A DNA stretch of 64,000 nt, from assembly GCA_963778945.1 (NCBI GenBank), contig CAVZWL010000007.1, positions 1 through 64,000 on the forward strand, in the 5' to 3' direction. Shown in pieces: positions 1 through 8,580 of the stretch. Made by a program: the position numbers and the translations under genes. This stretch comes from Fen-1254 sp963778945 (GTDB lineage Bacteria > Bacteroidota > Ignavibacteria > UBA10030). Each line of letters begins with the position of its first letter. Positions within the stretch are counted from its first letter, which is position 1. The notes beneath the pieces were generated by a model. It was not told the DNA's origin and did no database searches. It saw only the letters and a list, made by a program, of their open reading frames with translations.

Positions 1-2040
1 GAACTTGTAGGGAATTATTATATCCCGGACAAGACGAAACCTCAGATAACTGCGCTGAGCAGTATGGATCTTTACTTTTATCCAACACAGGAGCAACGAT
101 ATGACGGGACCCTTGTGCTGGATTATAAACTACCCGATGGAAAAATAATCCTTACGAATTTATTTAGTCAGGGTAATTCAAACACTCAATACAACCGCGA
201 GACTTATGAACTCCAGGGTAATGATATACAGTATGAAGCCCAATATTCACCTAATACAATCAATGTTATTACTAATATTCTCAACTATGAGCAGACGTTA
301 TTTTCATTCAAGATTGATGCATCACTGTCTCATTCATACTCAGAGAATATTACTCCTAATAGTTGGTGGATGAGTTTTGAGCAGACTTCTGCAGGAATTG
401 GCAACATACCGAATAATGAGAGCCCGGTGCAGATCGCTCAAGCCGCTGCAGCCAAGACAGATTTTAACAACATGACCTTTCGATATAATAGCACCTGGAG
501 CAGTTTTAACAAGCAGAGAAACCTTGCAGGATCAATTGACTTAGAGAGAGGCGTTAACCTGTCGGACCTGCTCACTATCACATTTAAGGCCGGGGGATCG
601 TTTAAGTACACCGACCGTTATTATAACACCGATAATGGTAGTGGTAATATATTCGGGTCATTCTCTTCCACCGACCAAGTTCGTGCATTAATTATCGCAC
701 AACACCCGTGGATGGCTCAGCCGCCGTATAACCTCAATCCTAATGGGACGCAGGAGCTTCCTATTACCATGTTCCTTCAAAATATGAATTTCGGGCATTA
801 TCTCAACGGAAATTATTTAATGAATGCCGGAACAAATATTGACCTCATATCGTCGGTCATGGACGATATAATAGGTTTTGGCAGAGGCGTAAAAACTGCC
901 CCAACCGGCGGCGTTAATGCTTACCTGCCTAATGTTTATGGAAGTCTTGCAGATGATTATTCCGGATTAGAACGTCGAAATGCCGGATACATTATGGCCA
1001 CCGTGAATATCGGCCCTGAGATAACTTTTATCCCGGGCGTCCGGTATCAGGGGCTTCAGACATCCTATACTGCCGCCCATTTCCTAAATGCAAGCGCTAC
1101 AAATCCTTATCCTAATACACTTCCTCATACAGACACAACTGTTCTTGAGTATCATGGGTATTGGCTGCCGGATGCGAGTCTAAAATACAGTCCATTTCCG
1201 TGGTTAAATGTCCGGCTCGCTTACACCAGCACGCTTTCATATCCGGATTTCAATACCATCATACCAAGAATGGACGTATTCAGCTCCTCGGTCACATGGA
1301 ACAATTACGCATTAAAACCGGCGCGTTCCCAAAATTACGATCTGCAGGTATCCACGTATGATAATAATATCGGGTTGCTGTCTGCCGGAGGTTTCTTAAA
1401 ACAGATTGATGATTTTGTATTCTACACGAACACCAGTTACATAACCGATCCTTCGAAATATCCCGGGATTCCGAGCTATACAAAAGGGTTTCAGCTCACT
1501 ACCTATATTAACGATCCTTACCGGGTTAACCTCTGGGGTATTGAGGCCGAATGGCAAACGCATTTTTGGTATTTACCAAATCCTTTGAACGGATTAGTAT
1601 TGGATGTTAATTATACTCATATATTCTCCAGTGCAAAATATCCCTGGACATATACGTCAAATTCAGGCTATCCCAAATATCAATCTATATATACTGATTC
1701 CTCCTATGTCGACCGACTTATAAATCAACCGAATGATATTGTCAATCTCTCGGTTGGGTATGACTATAAAAAATTTTCTATTCGGGCTTCCATGATATAT
1801 CAATCGGATGTTTTTAATAATACGAATTTCTACAACTCACTTCGTTCTGACAAAGTTAAATATCTGCGATGGGATTTCTCAGTAAAGCAAGGTCTACCGT
1901 GGTTTGGAGTTGAAGTATTCGCTGACCTCAATAATGTTAACAGCGAAAATGATACGTACACAATTCGAGGTCCTGGTTTTCCTAGTCAAGAATGGGATTA
2001 CGGAATGACGGCAGATTTAGGACTTCGGTGGAAACTATAA
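1..2040 (+). CDS. TonB-dependent receptor, C-terminal beta-barrel part (5' truncated by window edge)
   Basis: The frame is open from base 1 and ends at TAA 2038-2040, so about 679 residues of a larger outer-membrane receptor are present. The alternating hydrophobic/polar, aromatic-rich strands (many Tyr, Trp, Asn) and the C-terminus ending LGLRWKL are typical of the 22-stranded TonB-dependent transporter barrel. The N-terminal plug, TonB box and signal peptide would lie upstream and are not visible. The first internal ATG at 64 is not a credible start. Such receptors import oligosaccharides or siderophores using TonB energy; the following secreted glycosidase suggests a carbohydrate ligand, but that is inference from context. 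Confidence 0.8.
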   Translation, partial: ELVGNYYIPDKTKPQITALSSMDLYFYPTQEQRYDGTLVLDYKLPDGKIILTNLFSQGNSNTQYNRETYELQGNDIQYEAQYSPNTINVITNILNYEQTLFSFKIDASLSHSYSENITPNSWWMSFEQTSAGIGNIPNNESPVQIAQAAAAKTDFNNMTFRYNSTWSSFNKQRNLAGSIDLERGVNLSDLLTITFKAGGSFKYTDRYYNTDNGSGNIFGSFSSTDQVRALIIAQHPWMAQPPYNLNPNGTQELPITMFLQNMNFGHYLNGNYLMNAGTNIDLISSVMDDIIGFGRGVKTAPTGGVNAYLPNVYGSLADDYSGLERRNAGYIMATVNIGPEITFIPGVRYQGLQTSYTAAHFLNASATNPYPNTLPHTDTTVLEYHGYWLPDASLKYSPFPWLNVRLAYTSTLSYPDFNTIIPRMDVFSSSVTWNNYALKPARSQNYDLQVSTYDNNIGLLSAGGFLKQIDDFVFYTNTSYITDPSKYPGIPSYTKGFQLTTYINDPYRVNLWGIEAEWQTHFWYLPNPLNGLVLDVNYTHIFSSAKYPWTYTSNSGYPKYQSIYTDSSYVDRLINQPNDIVNLSVGYDYKKFSIRASMIYQSDVFNNTNFYNSLRSDKVKYLRWDFSVKQGLPWFGVEVFADLNNVNSENDTYTIRGPGFPSQEWDYGMTADLGLRWKL

Positions 2041-2225
2041 TAATTAACTAAGCAGAAACAGAAAGGAAGAGCATTATGAAAATAAGATTTACTTAGGTGC
2101 AGTATTTTTCACAAAGGTTCTAAGTGCTAATTTGGCAATGGGTGTCATGAATGAGATTGCCAGATTTACGGAACATTAGGTTACAATTAACATCAATATA
2201 AACTTCAACCGAAAGGATTTATATT

Positions 2226-3947
2226 ATGAAAACGATGTCCATTTCGATGTTTTTGATTGCTTTGATGGTGCTGTTTATGTTGCCATCTCAGTCGTTTGCA
2301 CAGGTTCCTGATAGTGTTATTGTAGCTGCATTACCGCCTGGAAACCTCAACAACGTTATTCTCAATGATGTTGCAGCCGGAGTTACTAACCGGGTGTACG
2401 TGCTTCAGCAGACTGGTACGGTTGATACCGTTTATTACCTAACCGCCACTATACAGATGAAACCGAGTTTAACAATCGTTGGGAAAACGAATCCAAATAC
2501 GGGATTCCCTCCTGTGATAGCGCCGTTCATTCTCGCAGATAACTCCTCGCCTTCAACCTATTTCAACCCCATGGGTGGTGACACAGTTAAGCTTGAGAAC
2601 ATATTCCTCTTAGGTACACGAGTCGACGGATCATCAGTTACAGGTATTTGCTTAGGTGCAGGCGGAGATACCGTAACATACATTGCAGACCATTGTGTGT
2701 TTGAAAATTTCGGAGGCAGCGGTACACCCAATATAATTAATACCTGGAATCAGCAACATATTAAAATCTTTCTCACGAACTGTGAGTTCAGAAACAACCA
2801 GGATGACGTACCACAAAATCCAGGTATTGCATGGGTAGATCCGGGAACGTTTCCATTAGATACTGCAGTGTTTGTTAATAATACATTCTTTGTGTTCGGG
2901 GGAACCGTTATTGGTTCCGGCGGATACTGCGGGTATATTCGCTTTGAGCACAATACCGTGTTTTTGACGACGAAGGGAGGAGCCTTTACTATAGAGCAGT
3001 TAACGAATGCAGATATTAAAAATAACATATTCTTTGGCGTGAATTCGGCGGGCTTGGATTCTGCGCACGTGAATGAATTGGCGGTCCAAAACGCCAATTT
3101 CTATACTGCCCCTGCGGTAATCGAGTTGGACACATTAACTACAGCTAAACTCGCTCCTATCAACGCAACGGAAGCCTCGAGAACAATTACGGTTACGAAC
3201 AATGCTTATTTCTGGCCACAGGCTGTCGTTAATAACTGGGCGGCACTTAATGCTAACGGTGCGGGTACCACCTATGGTCAGATTGTGCCGACAATTTGGG
3301 AAGCCGCAACGGATCCATCTATACTTACCGACCGTACGCGATGGCCGGGCATAAATATATCGAATAATGACAGTACGGATCCAGGATTCAATGCCACGCT
3401 GGTAGCAAATGCAGCAGATAGTATGGTTCATTTTGTCAATACATGCTGGGCTCTTGGGACTGGTCTCAATGATCGCCCGTTCATATATCGTTCCGATCCT
3501 ACAAATATGTTTGTGAATGTGCCGAGTAATTGGGCAACAACTCAGGGCTATCCTGTGCATGAGAATCTGCGTTACTCTAATACGAACCTTCAGCATGCAG
3601 GTACCGACGGAAAAGCACTCGGCGACTTAAACTGGTTCCCGGAACAGGGAGTTACAGGTGTTCCATCACCCAAATCAGTGCCATTGAAGTTCAGCTTAAG
3701 CCAAAACTATCCGAACCCCTTCAACCCGAGCACCCAGATTTCCTATACACTTGCAGCCAAAGGCTTGGCACGACTCTCAGTGTACGACATCCTCGGCAGA
3801 GAAGTGGCGGTTCTCGTGAACGAGGTTCAAAATGCGGGATCTCACGACGTTACATTTAACGCCAAAAATTTAAGCAGCGGTATTTATTTCTACAAACTGA
3901 TGAGTTCCGGAACTACGAATACAATGAAAATGCTCCTGTTGAAATAG
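2226..3947 (+). CDS. Secreted right-handed beta-helix-like protein with type IX sorting domain
   Basis: A 573-residue protein. Residues 1-25 form a clear signal peptide ending SFAQ. The middle has irregular repeats with Asn/Thr-rich turns (NNTFF, EHNTVF, IKNNIFF), as in right-handed beta-helix or polysaccharide-lyase-like folds. The last ~85 residues are a Por/T9SS C-terminal sorting domain with SQNYPNPFNPSTQISYTL, then a VYDILGREV strand and a terminal MKMLLLK. It should therefore be exported through the outer membrane by the type IX system and attached to or released from the surface. It sits between the TonB receptor and a second T9SS-sorted glycosidase. The enzymatic function, if any, is not identified. 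Confidence 0.75.
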   Translation: MKTMSISMFLIALMVLFMLPSQSFAQVPDSVIVAALPPGNLNNVILNDVAAGVTNRVYVLQQTGTVDTVYYLTATIQMKPSLTIVGKTNPNTGFPPVIAPFILADNSSPSTYFNPMGGDTVKLENIFLLGTRVDGSSVTGICLGAGGDTVTYIADHCVFENFGGSGTPNIINTWNQQHIKIFLTNCEFRNNQDDVPQNPGIAWVDPGTFPLDTAVFVNNTFFVFGGTVIGSGGYCGYIRFEHNTVFLTTKGGAFTIEQLTNADIKNNIFFGVNSAGLDSAHVNELAVQNANFYTAPAVIELDTLTTAKLAPINATEASRTITVTNNAYFWPQAVVNNWAALNANGAGTTYGQIVPTIWEAATDPSILTDRTRWPGINISNNDSTDPGFNATLVANAADSMVHFVNTCWALGTGLNDRPFIYRSDPTNMFVNVPSNWATTQGYPVHENLRYSNTNLQHAGTDGKALGDLNWFPEQGVTGVPSPKSVPLKFSLSQNYPNPFNPSTQISYTLAAKGLARLSVYDILGREVAVLVNEVQNAGSHDVTFNAKNLSSGIYFYKLMSSGTTNTMKMLLLK

Positions 3948-3986
3948 CACAGTTATATTCTTCTCCTTTCTGAAGCAATGGATTAT

Positions 3987-4013
3987 GCCTGCAGTCTATC
4001 GTGGACTGCAGGC
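3987..4013 (+). terminator. Strong hairpin after the T9SS cargo gene
   Basis: A perfect 10-bp stem (GCCTGCAGTC / GACTGCAGGC) with a 7-nt loop begins 40 bases after the stop codon. No real U-tract follows, so it may be a 3'-end-stabilising or factor-assisted structure rather than a classic intrinsic terminator. Confidence 0.45.
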
Positions 4014-4243
4014 TCCTCCATTTGAGTCATGATTTCCGACAGAGTTCAGCACGACATCCAAGGATGATCTTTGGTATGCGAGCTGAATGCAGGGAACATG
4101 CCGTGATACCGAGGAATTCCCTCTGTACTGGGAGGATAAGAAACCGCAAATGAATTCTTTCGGGTGTTCCCAAATGGGGCACTGCTGAGTGTCCCTATTT
4201 GAACAACTGGTGGAATACCTTGACAAATAAAAAGGTGACCGAT

Positions 4244-6208
4244 GTGAAAAAAATCAAAACTTTGTTACTGATATGTACAATAATGGCCGTTTCAATGGCT
4301 CCGCTCTTCGCACAGGACAGCACGAATTGTTTCTTTAAAGATTTCAAACCGGATACCGCTGTGATTCCTCCTTACGCGGTTTCTACAAAACCGACTGCCA
4401 CTCCCACTGTGACGGTTATCATAAACGCGGCGGATACGGTTGGAAAGGTATCACCATATCTTCTGGGAAATGCAGTTGCAGTCTGGGTTGGGCAAAATGT
4501 GAACAACCCAACCATGGTAAACTGGATCAAGATGTTATCCCCGAGCCTCATTCGTTTTCCAGGCGGAAGTTGGGCTGATGGTTACTTCTGGAATTCGCTC
4601 CCTAACGACCTGCCGATCACCATTCCGGATGGAACTACATATAATTATACTACTCATACGTATACGAAAAATCCATTTAATGCTAATTCAGGTCCGGACC
4701 GGGCTCTGACGCCTGCCGGCTATTACGACTTGCGGAACAAGACTGGCGCCCAAGGATTGATAACCGTTAACTATGCTTATGCCCGCTATGGTACCAGCGC
4801 TCATCCGGTTCAACAAGCTGCCCATCTTGCGGCGGATTGGGTTCGTTACGATGCCGGCCGCACGAAATTCTGGGAAATAGGTAACGAGGTTTCAGGGCCA
4901 TGGGAATATGGATGGCTGATAGACACGACACTGAACAAAGATGGACAACCTGCCATAATATCGGGAAATTTGTATGGCCGGCACTTCAAGGTTTTCAGGG
5001 ATTCTATGAGAGCCGCTGCTGCAGAGATGGGATCTACAATATATGTAGGTGCCATAATCGATCAGTTTAACGATGAAAATTCCAGTAATGGTAATGTTAA
5101 TATAGGAAACAAGGGTTGGAACCGTCAGCTTTTCAGTACTGTAGGCGACACAGTAGATTTTTATGCGTGGCACGATTATTATGGTTATTCCTCGTCCGTA
5201 ATCGGTCAGGTGATCCTCGGTCAAAACCAAGTCAACACTGATATGACCTCCATGAAGAGTGACATTGCAGCAAAAGGTGGTGCAAATCGCCCGCTTGCGT
5301 TAACTGAGTGGAACACCAGCGGGCCTTCTTTGGCTGAAACATCGATCGCGAACGGAATGCAGGCTGTAACGGTGTTTTGTGAAATGGCTGAGCATAACGT
5401 AGGAATGTCCACCCGCTGGTTATTAGCCAACTGGGACACTGACGGAATGTTCTATTATATTAGTCCGTCTAATCCTGGCATACCACTCTGGAATCCCCGG
5501 CCTGAATTTTACTACTTATATTATTTACGCCAGTTTCTTGGTGACCACATGGTGGCTTCATCCGTACAAGGGAGCAGCAATATACTTGCCTATGCGAGCA
5601 CTTTTAGCTCTGGAAACACCGCGGTGGTGGTGCTGAATGTTGGGTCCACGAATCAGGTTGTCAACGTGAAGCCGAGAAACATTGGAGTTGGTAATCAATT
5701 CTATACGTACACCCTAACGGGGAGCAGTAATGTTGCATTGCCACAGACAGTCGTCGTGAATGGGGATACTGGCGTAGGGACGGTCTGGGGACCAAATACC
5801 GACCTGCAGAATATTGCGGCGGTTGCGTATCCGATCGGAGATACCGTTGCCTTCAACTCGCCTCCTAACTCGGTGGTATATGTCCTCCTTGATGCAGGCA
5901 ATAATATTATCTCATCGGTTGAGAGGAAGAGTGTCACAACCCCTGATATATTTGAATTGAATCAAAACTATCCGAATCCGTTCAATCCTTCTACCAAAAT
6001 CACATACTCGCTGAAGGGCACAGGAAAGGTTCGACTGACAGCGTACAATGTACTCGGCAGAGTGGTTGGAGTTTTGGCAGATGGTGTTCAAACTGCAGGC
6101 AGCCATCAGGTAACGTTCTCCGGTTCTAATCTTGCCAGCGGAATCTATTTCTATAGACTTGAGAGCTCTGGACAGAGGATTATAAAGAAAATGATCCTAC
6201 TGAAGTAG
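4244..6208 (+). CDS. Secreted GH51-like (clan GH-A) glycosidase with type IX sorting domain
   Basis: About 654 residues from a GTG at 4244, chosen because it follows an AAAGGTG Shine-Dalgarno and directly precedes a signal peptide (VKKIKTLLLICTIMAVSM...LFAQ); an ATG at 4199 would put a polar extension before it. The catalytic domain has LSPSLIRFPGGSWADGYFW, then FWEIGNEVSGPWE, the expected acid/base Glu after Asn, and ALTEWNTSG with the likely nucleophile Glu. This pattern fits alpha-L-arabinofuranosidase-type GH51/GH-A retaining enzymes. A beta-sandwich region precedes a C-terminal T9SS domain (NQNYPNPFNPSTKITYSL ... KKMILLK). Likely an extracellular hemicellulose-degrading enzyme; the exact GH family is uncertain. 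Confidence 0.72.
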   Translation: MKKIKTLLLICTIMAVSMAPLFAQDSTNCFFKDFKPDTAVIPPYAVSTKPTATPTVTVIINAADTVGKVSPYLLGNAVAVWVGQNVNNPTMVNWIKMLSPSLIRFPGGSWADGYFWNSLPNDLPITIPDGTTYNYTTHTYTKNPFNANSGPDRALTPAGYYDLRNKTGAQGLITVNYAYARYGTSAHPVQQAAHLAADWVRYDAGRTKFWEIGNEVSGPWEYGWLIDTTLNKDGQPAIISGNLYGRHFKVFRDSMRAAAAEMGSTIYVGAIIDQFNDENSSNGNVNIGNKGWNRQLFSTVGDTVDFYAWHDYYGYSSSVIGQVILGQNQVNTDMTSMKSDIAAKGGANRPLALTEWNTSGPSLAETSIANGMQAVTVFCEMAEHNVGMSTRWLLANWDTDGMFYYISPSNPGIPLWNPRPEFYYLYYLRQFLGDHMVASSVQGSSNILAYASTFSSGNTAVVVLNVGSTNQVVNVKPRNIGVGNQFYTYTLTGSSNVALPQTVVVNGDTGVGTVWGPNTDLQNIAAVAYPIGDTVAFNSPPNSVVYVLLDAGNNIISSVERKSVTTPDIFELNQNYPNPFNPSTKITYSLKGTGKVRLTAYNVLGRVVGVLADGVQTAGSHQVTFSGSNLASGIYFYRLESSGQRIIKKMILLK

Positions 6209-7023
6209 ATGCAACACGACTTTTTCTCTTCGACGAACAGTATCACGACTATGCCGGAGATTTCCAGCCCTGACTGCCTCGCAATCTGGCTTGCGTGGTC
6301 GCCTGATTGTAAGGTTCTTTATTTTGCAGTGCTCCTAAAAAAGAGAACTTTGAAGATACTTCGGTCGCTGGTCTTGCATACGTAAAATCAAATACGATTT
6401 AATGGGGATTGTCTATGATCCGGTAAGCCGCGTCTGGCGGAAACTCGAAACCATAATTTCCTCCTCTGAGATTGGATTAAATATAACCGAACCAAGGGTT
6501 TCACCCGTCGGCCGCTTTGTTCTCTTCACAACAGGGCTCAATACAGTCGATTCCCGATCTGTCTTCCTATCGCCGATATATATTTATGGGTCTTCTCCCA
6601 ACCGAGTGGGTGAAGGCCCTTTCTTATAAGGGGTCACCACTTGTTCGCCGAATTTCATTTCAATTGAATAATAACTCCATGTGTGTTGAACTCCTGTACA
6701 ATTTAAAGTACGCCACTGATCGATCATATGAACTATGCATCTACTGCAAGAATAAAGATGGCGGGCAGGCTGCTCGCAGCAGGACAGATTGGTACGGGGT
6801 CAATCGATATTTGTCCGGCAGAATGCCGGACACTACAAAGGCTAAAAAGGAACACTCTTCGAGTGTGGCATTGTTAGGCCATCGGCTGACTGCGAGTCGT
6901 TCCGTAAGTCACATAGTGATGCCTATGGCAAACTCCTATGGAGGACTCTACGGTCGGACTCTACAACTGGACTATTTGAATATTCTTCATTCTGAACTCT
7001 TCATTCTTAATTCTGTGTGCTCC
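6209..7023. other. 815-nt region without a convincing intact gene; possible PD40-type remnant
   Basis: Frame 6402-6629 contains RVSPVGRFVLFTT, resembling a TolB/PD40 propeller blade (consensus SPDGRxIxF), but it has no signal, no RBS and stops after 75 codons, so at best it is a fragment of a decayed gene. Two perfect short hairpins follow: TGTCCGGCA-gaa-TGCCGGACA at 6812-6832 and ACACTC-ttc-GAGTGT at about 6852-6866. The long open frame 6517-7101 overlaps the SAM riboswitch and has no family-like motif, so it was not called. Confidence 0.3.
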
Positions 7024-7052
7024 TTGACAAATGGCCGGCAGGATGTTATATT
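7024..7052 (+). promoter_or_regulatory. Sigma-70 promoter of the SAM-riboswitch transcript
   Basis: TTGACA at 7024-7029 and TATATT at 7047-7052 are separated by 17 bases. Transcription would start near 7059, about 20-30 bases before the riboswitch aptamer, so the spacing fits the downstream regulatory element. Confidence 0.7.
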
Positions 7053-7080
7053 TTATTTGAAGCATTCTTTTATATATCTT

Positions 7081-7197
7081 GCTCTTATCAAGAACGGCTG
7101 AGGGAACAGGCCCTTTGATGCCGTAGCAACCGGTCCCGCAACAGGCAGGACGACAGGTGCTAATTCCTGCTCCGCTGAAGCGGAGAAAGATGAGGAG
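7081..7197 (+). promoter_or_regulatory. SAM-I (S-box) riboswitch
   Basis: The S-box core is readable in order: CTTATCAAGA, GGCTGAGGGA, CAGGCCC, GATGCCG, TAGCAACCGG, then AGGTGCTAATTCC and AGAAAGATGAGGAGA, which closes the P1 helix by pairing with the 5' CTCTTATC. This family binds S-adenosylmethionine and shuts off methionine and cysteine genes. It lies directly before an intrinsic terminator and a trans-sulfuration gene, so transcription attenuation is the expected mode: SAM binding keeps P1 formed and lets the terminator fold. Confidence 0.93.
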
Positions 7198-7217
7198 AAG
7201 AAGGAAATTATTCGCAC

Positions 7218-7249
7218 GCCTCTTCTGTTCCTATGAAGAGGCTTTTTTT
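7218..7249 (+). terminator. Riboswitch-controlled intrinsic terminator
   Basis: An 8-bp perfect stem GCCTCTTC / GAAGAGGC with a 9-nt loop is followed by seven T residues (7243-7249). It sits between the SAM aptamer and the start codon at 7270. The GATGAGGAGAAGAAGG segment of the aptamer 3' side can pair with the CCTCTTC arm, giving an antiterminator when SAM is absent. Confidence 0.9.
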
Positions 7250-7269
7250 ATTCAGAAAGGAATTCTGCT

Positions 7270-8406
7270 ATGCGTTTTCAAACAAAAACCGTCCATGCCG
7301 GTGTCGATAAGGACACTGCTTATAACAGCGTCGTTACACCGATTTACCAGACGTCGACATTCCGGTTCGAGGAGGTCGGCAAAACAAAAGGGTACGACTA
7401 TACCCGCACACTGAATCCGACACGGAAAGCGCTGGAAGAAAGCATCGCCGCTCTGGAAGGCGGGGCGGGTGCAAAAGCTGTGGCGACCGGAATGGCCGCA
7501 ACCATGACGGCGCTTCATTTTCTCCATGCCGGAGATCATATCGTTTGTACGAACGACTGCTACGGCGGTACGGAAAGAATTCTGCGTACGTATGCCGAAC
7601 TTTTTAATTTTCAAGTTACATACGTCAATATGACCGACCTTCAAGCCGTCCGCGACGCTCTTCGCCCAAATACCAAAGCCATCTGGATTGAAACTCCGAG
7701 CAATCCGCTGCTTAATATCGTGGATATCGAGGCATTAGCCAAAATAGCCCATGATCACGGCGCTCTTGCTTTTGCCGACAATACGTTTCTTTCTCCGTAC
7801 AACCAGCATCCGTTTGAATTCGGCGTGGATATTATTATTCATTCAACGACGAAATACTTGAACGGACACAGCGATGTTGTAGGCGGAGCCATTGTTGCGA
7901 AAACACAGGAACACGCCGACCGTCTGCAATATCTCGTGAATGCACTCGGTGTGAGTCAGGCGCCGTTCGACAGCTGGCTGGTTTTGCGCGGTATCAAAAC
8001 GCTTGTACCGCGCATGAAAGCGCATGAAGAAAATGCACATGCAATTGCGGAATTTCTAAACGGAAATAAAAGCGTACGGCGTGTTTTTTATCCCGGCCTG
8101 CCTTCACATCCGGGTCACGAGCTTGCCAAACGTCAGCAGACGGGTTTCGGCGGTATGGTGTCCTTTGAAGTCGAGGGAAATTTAGAAAAAACGAAAAAGA
8201 TTCTTGGTTCGACAAAAATATTCGCACTTGCCGAATCGCTCGGCGGCATCGAATCGCTTATCTGCCACCCGGCAACCATGACGCACGGATCGATGAATCC
8301 TGAACTCCGGGAAAAAGCAGGAATAAACGAACGAATCATACGGCTTTCAGTAGGTATCGAAGATAAGAACGACTTAATAGAGGATTTGGAGCAAGCGCTT
8401 CAATAA
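7270..8406 (+). CDS. metB: PLP-dependent trans-sulfuration enzyme, probably cystathionine gamma-synthase
   Basis: A 378-residue Cys/Met-metabolism PLP enzyme of full family length. It has YDYTRTLNPTRKALE near 41-55 (phosphate and substrate contacts), ALEGGAGAKAVATGMAA near 61-77, the SNPLLNI motif, and Lys195 in HSTTKYLNGHSD as the Schiff-base lysine. An AAAGGA Shine-Dalgarno lies 8 nt before the ATG. Cystathionine gamma-synthase, gamma-lyase and O-acetylhomoserine sulfhydrylase are close relatives; control by a SAM riboswitch favours a methionine-biosynthetic role (synthase), an inference. It is monocistronic as far as can be seen and is followed by heptad repeats. Confidence 0.85.
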   Translation: MRFQTKTVHAGVDKDTAYNSVVTPIYQTSTFRFEEVGKTKGYDYTRTLNPTRKALEESIAALEGGAGAKAVATGMAATMTALHFLHAGDHIVCTNDCYGGTERILRTYAELFNFQVTYVNMTDLQAVRDALRPNTKAIWIETPSNPLLNIVDIEALAKIAHDHGALAFADNTFLSPYNQHPFEFGVDIIIHSTTKYLNGHSDVVGGAIVAKTQEHADRLQYLVNALGVSQAPFDSWLVLRGIKTLVPRMKAHEENAHAIAEFLNGNKSVRRVFYPGLPSHPGHELAKRQQTGFGGMVSFEVEGNLEKTKKILGSTKIFALAESLGGIESLICHPATMTHGSMNPELREKAGINERIIRLSVGIEDKNDLIEDLEQALQ

Positions 8407-8412
8407 AAGTGC

Positions 8413-8580
8413 TTAGTTCTTGGTTCGTAGTTCTTAGTTGAGTTACACCTCCGGCTTGCATTAAGAACGATGCACTAAACACTACGAACTACGAACTTTT
8501 CAATAACGGCAATACGGCAGCTGAATCACGGTAATCAACTTCGAACTATGCACGAAGAACTACGAACTACGAACTTTTTT
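8413..8580. repeat. Inverted heptad-repeat arrays between convergent genes
   Basis: Four 7-mers on the top strand (TTAGTTC, TTGGTTC, GTAGTTC, TTAGTTG at 8413-8440) are followed by bottom-strand copies: ACTACGA ACTACGA ACTTTT at about 8481-8499 and GAACTAC GAACTAC GAACTTTTTT at 8557-8580. The last block runs into the helicase stop codon. The opposed arrays can form long hairpins and end in T-runs, so they may also serve as a terminator for the metB-like gene. They belong to the same family as arrays near 15.6, 17.2, 19.7 and 30.0 kb. Confidence 0.8.

Noticed and set aside
3135..3596. 153-codon bottom-strand frame opposite the first T9SS cargo gene
   Set aside because: Shadow of a well-supported coding region; its Ile/Arg/Cys-rich composition is typical of antisense frames.
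6517..7101. 194-codon open frame
   Set aside because: It overlaps the promoter and SAM riboswitch, contains hairpin repeats and shows no family pattern or ribosome site.
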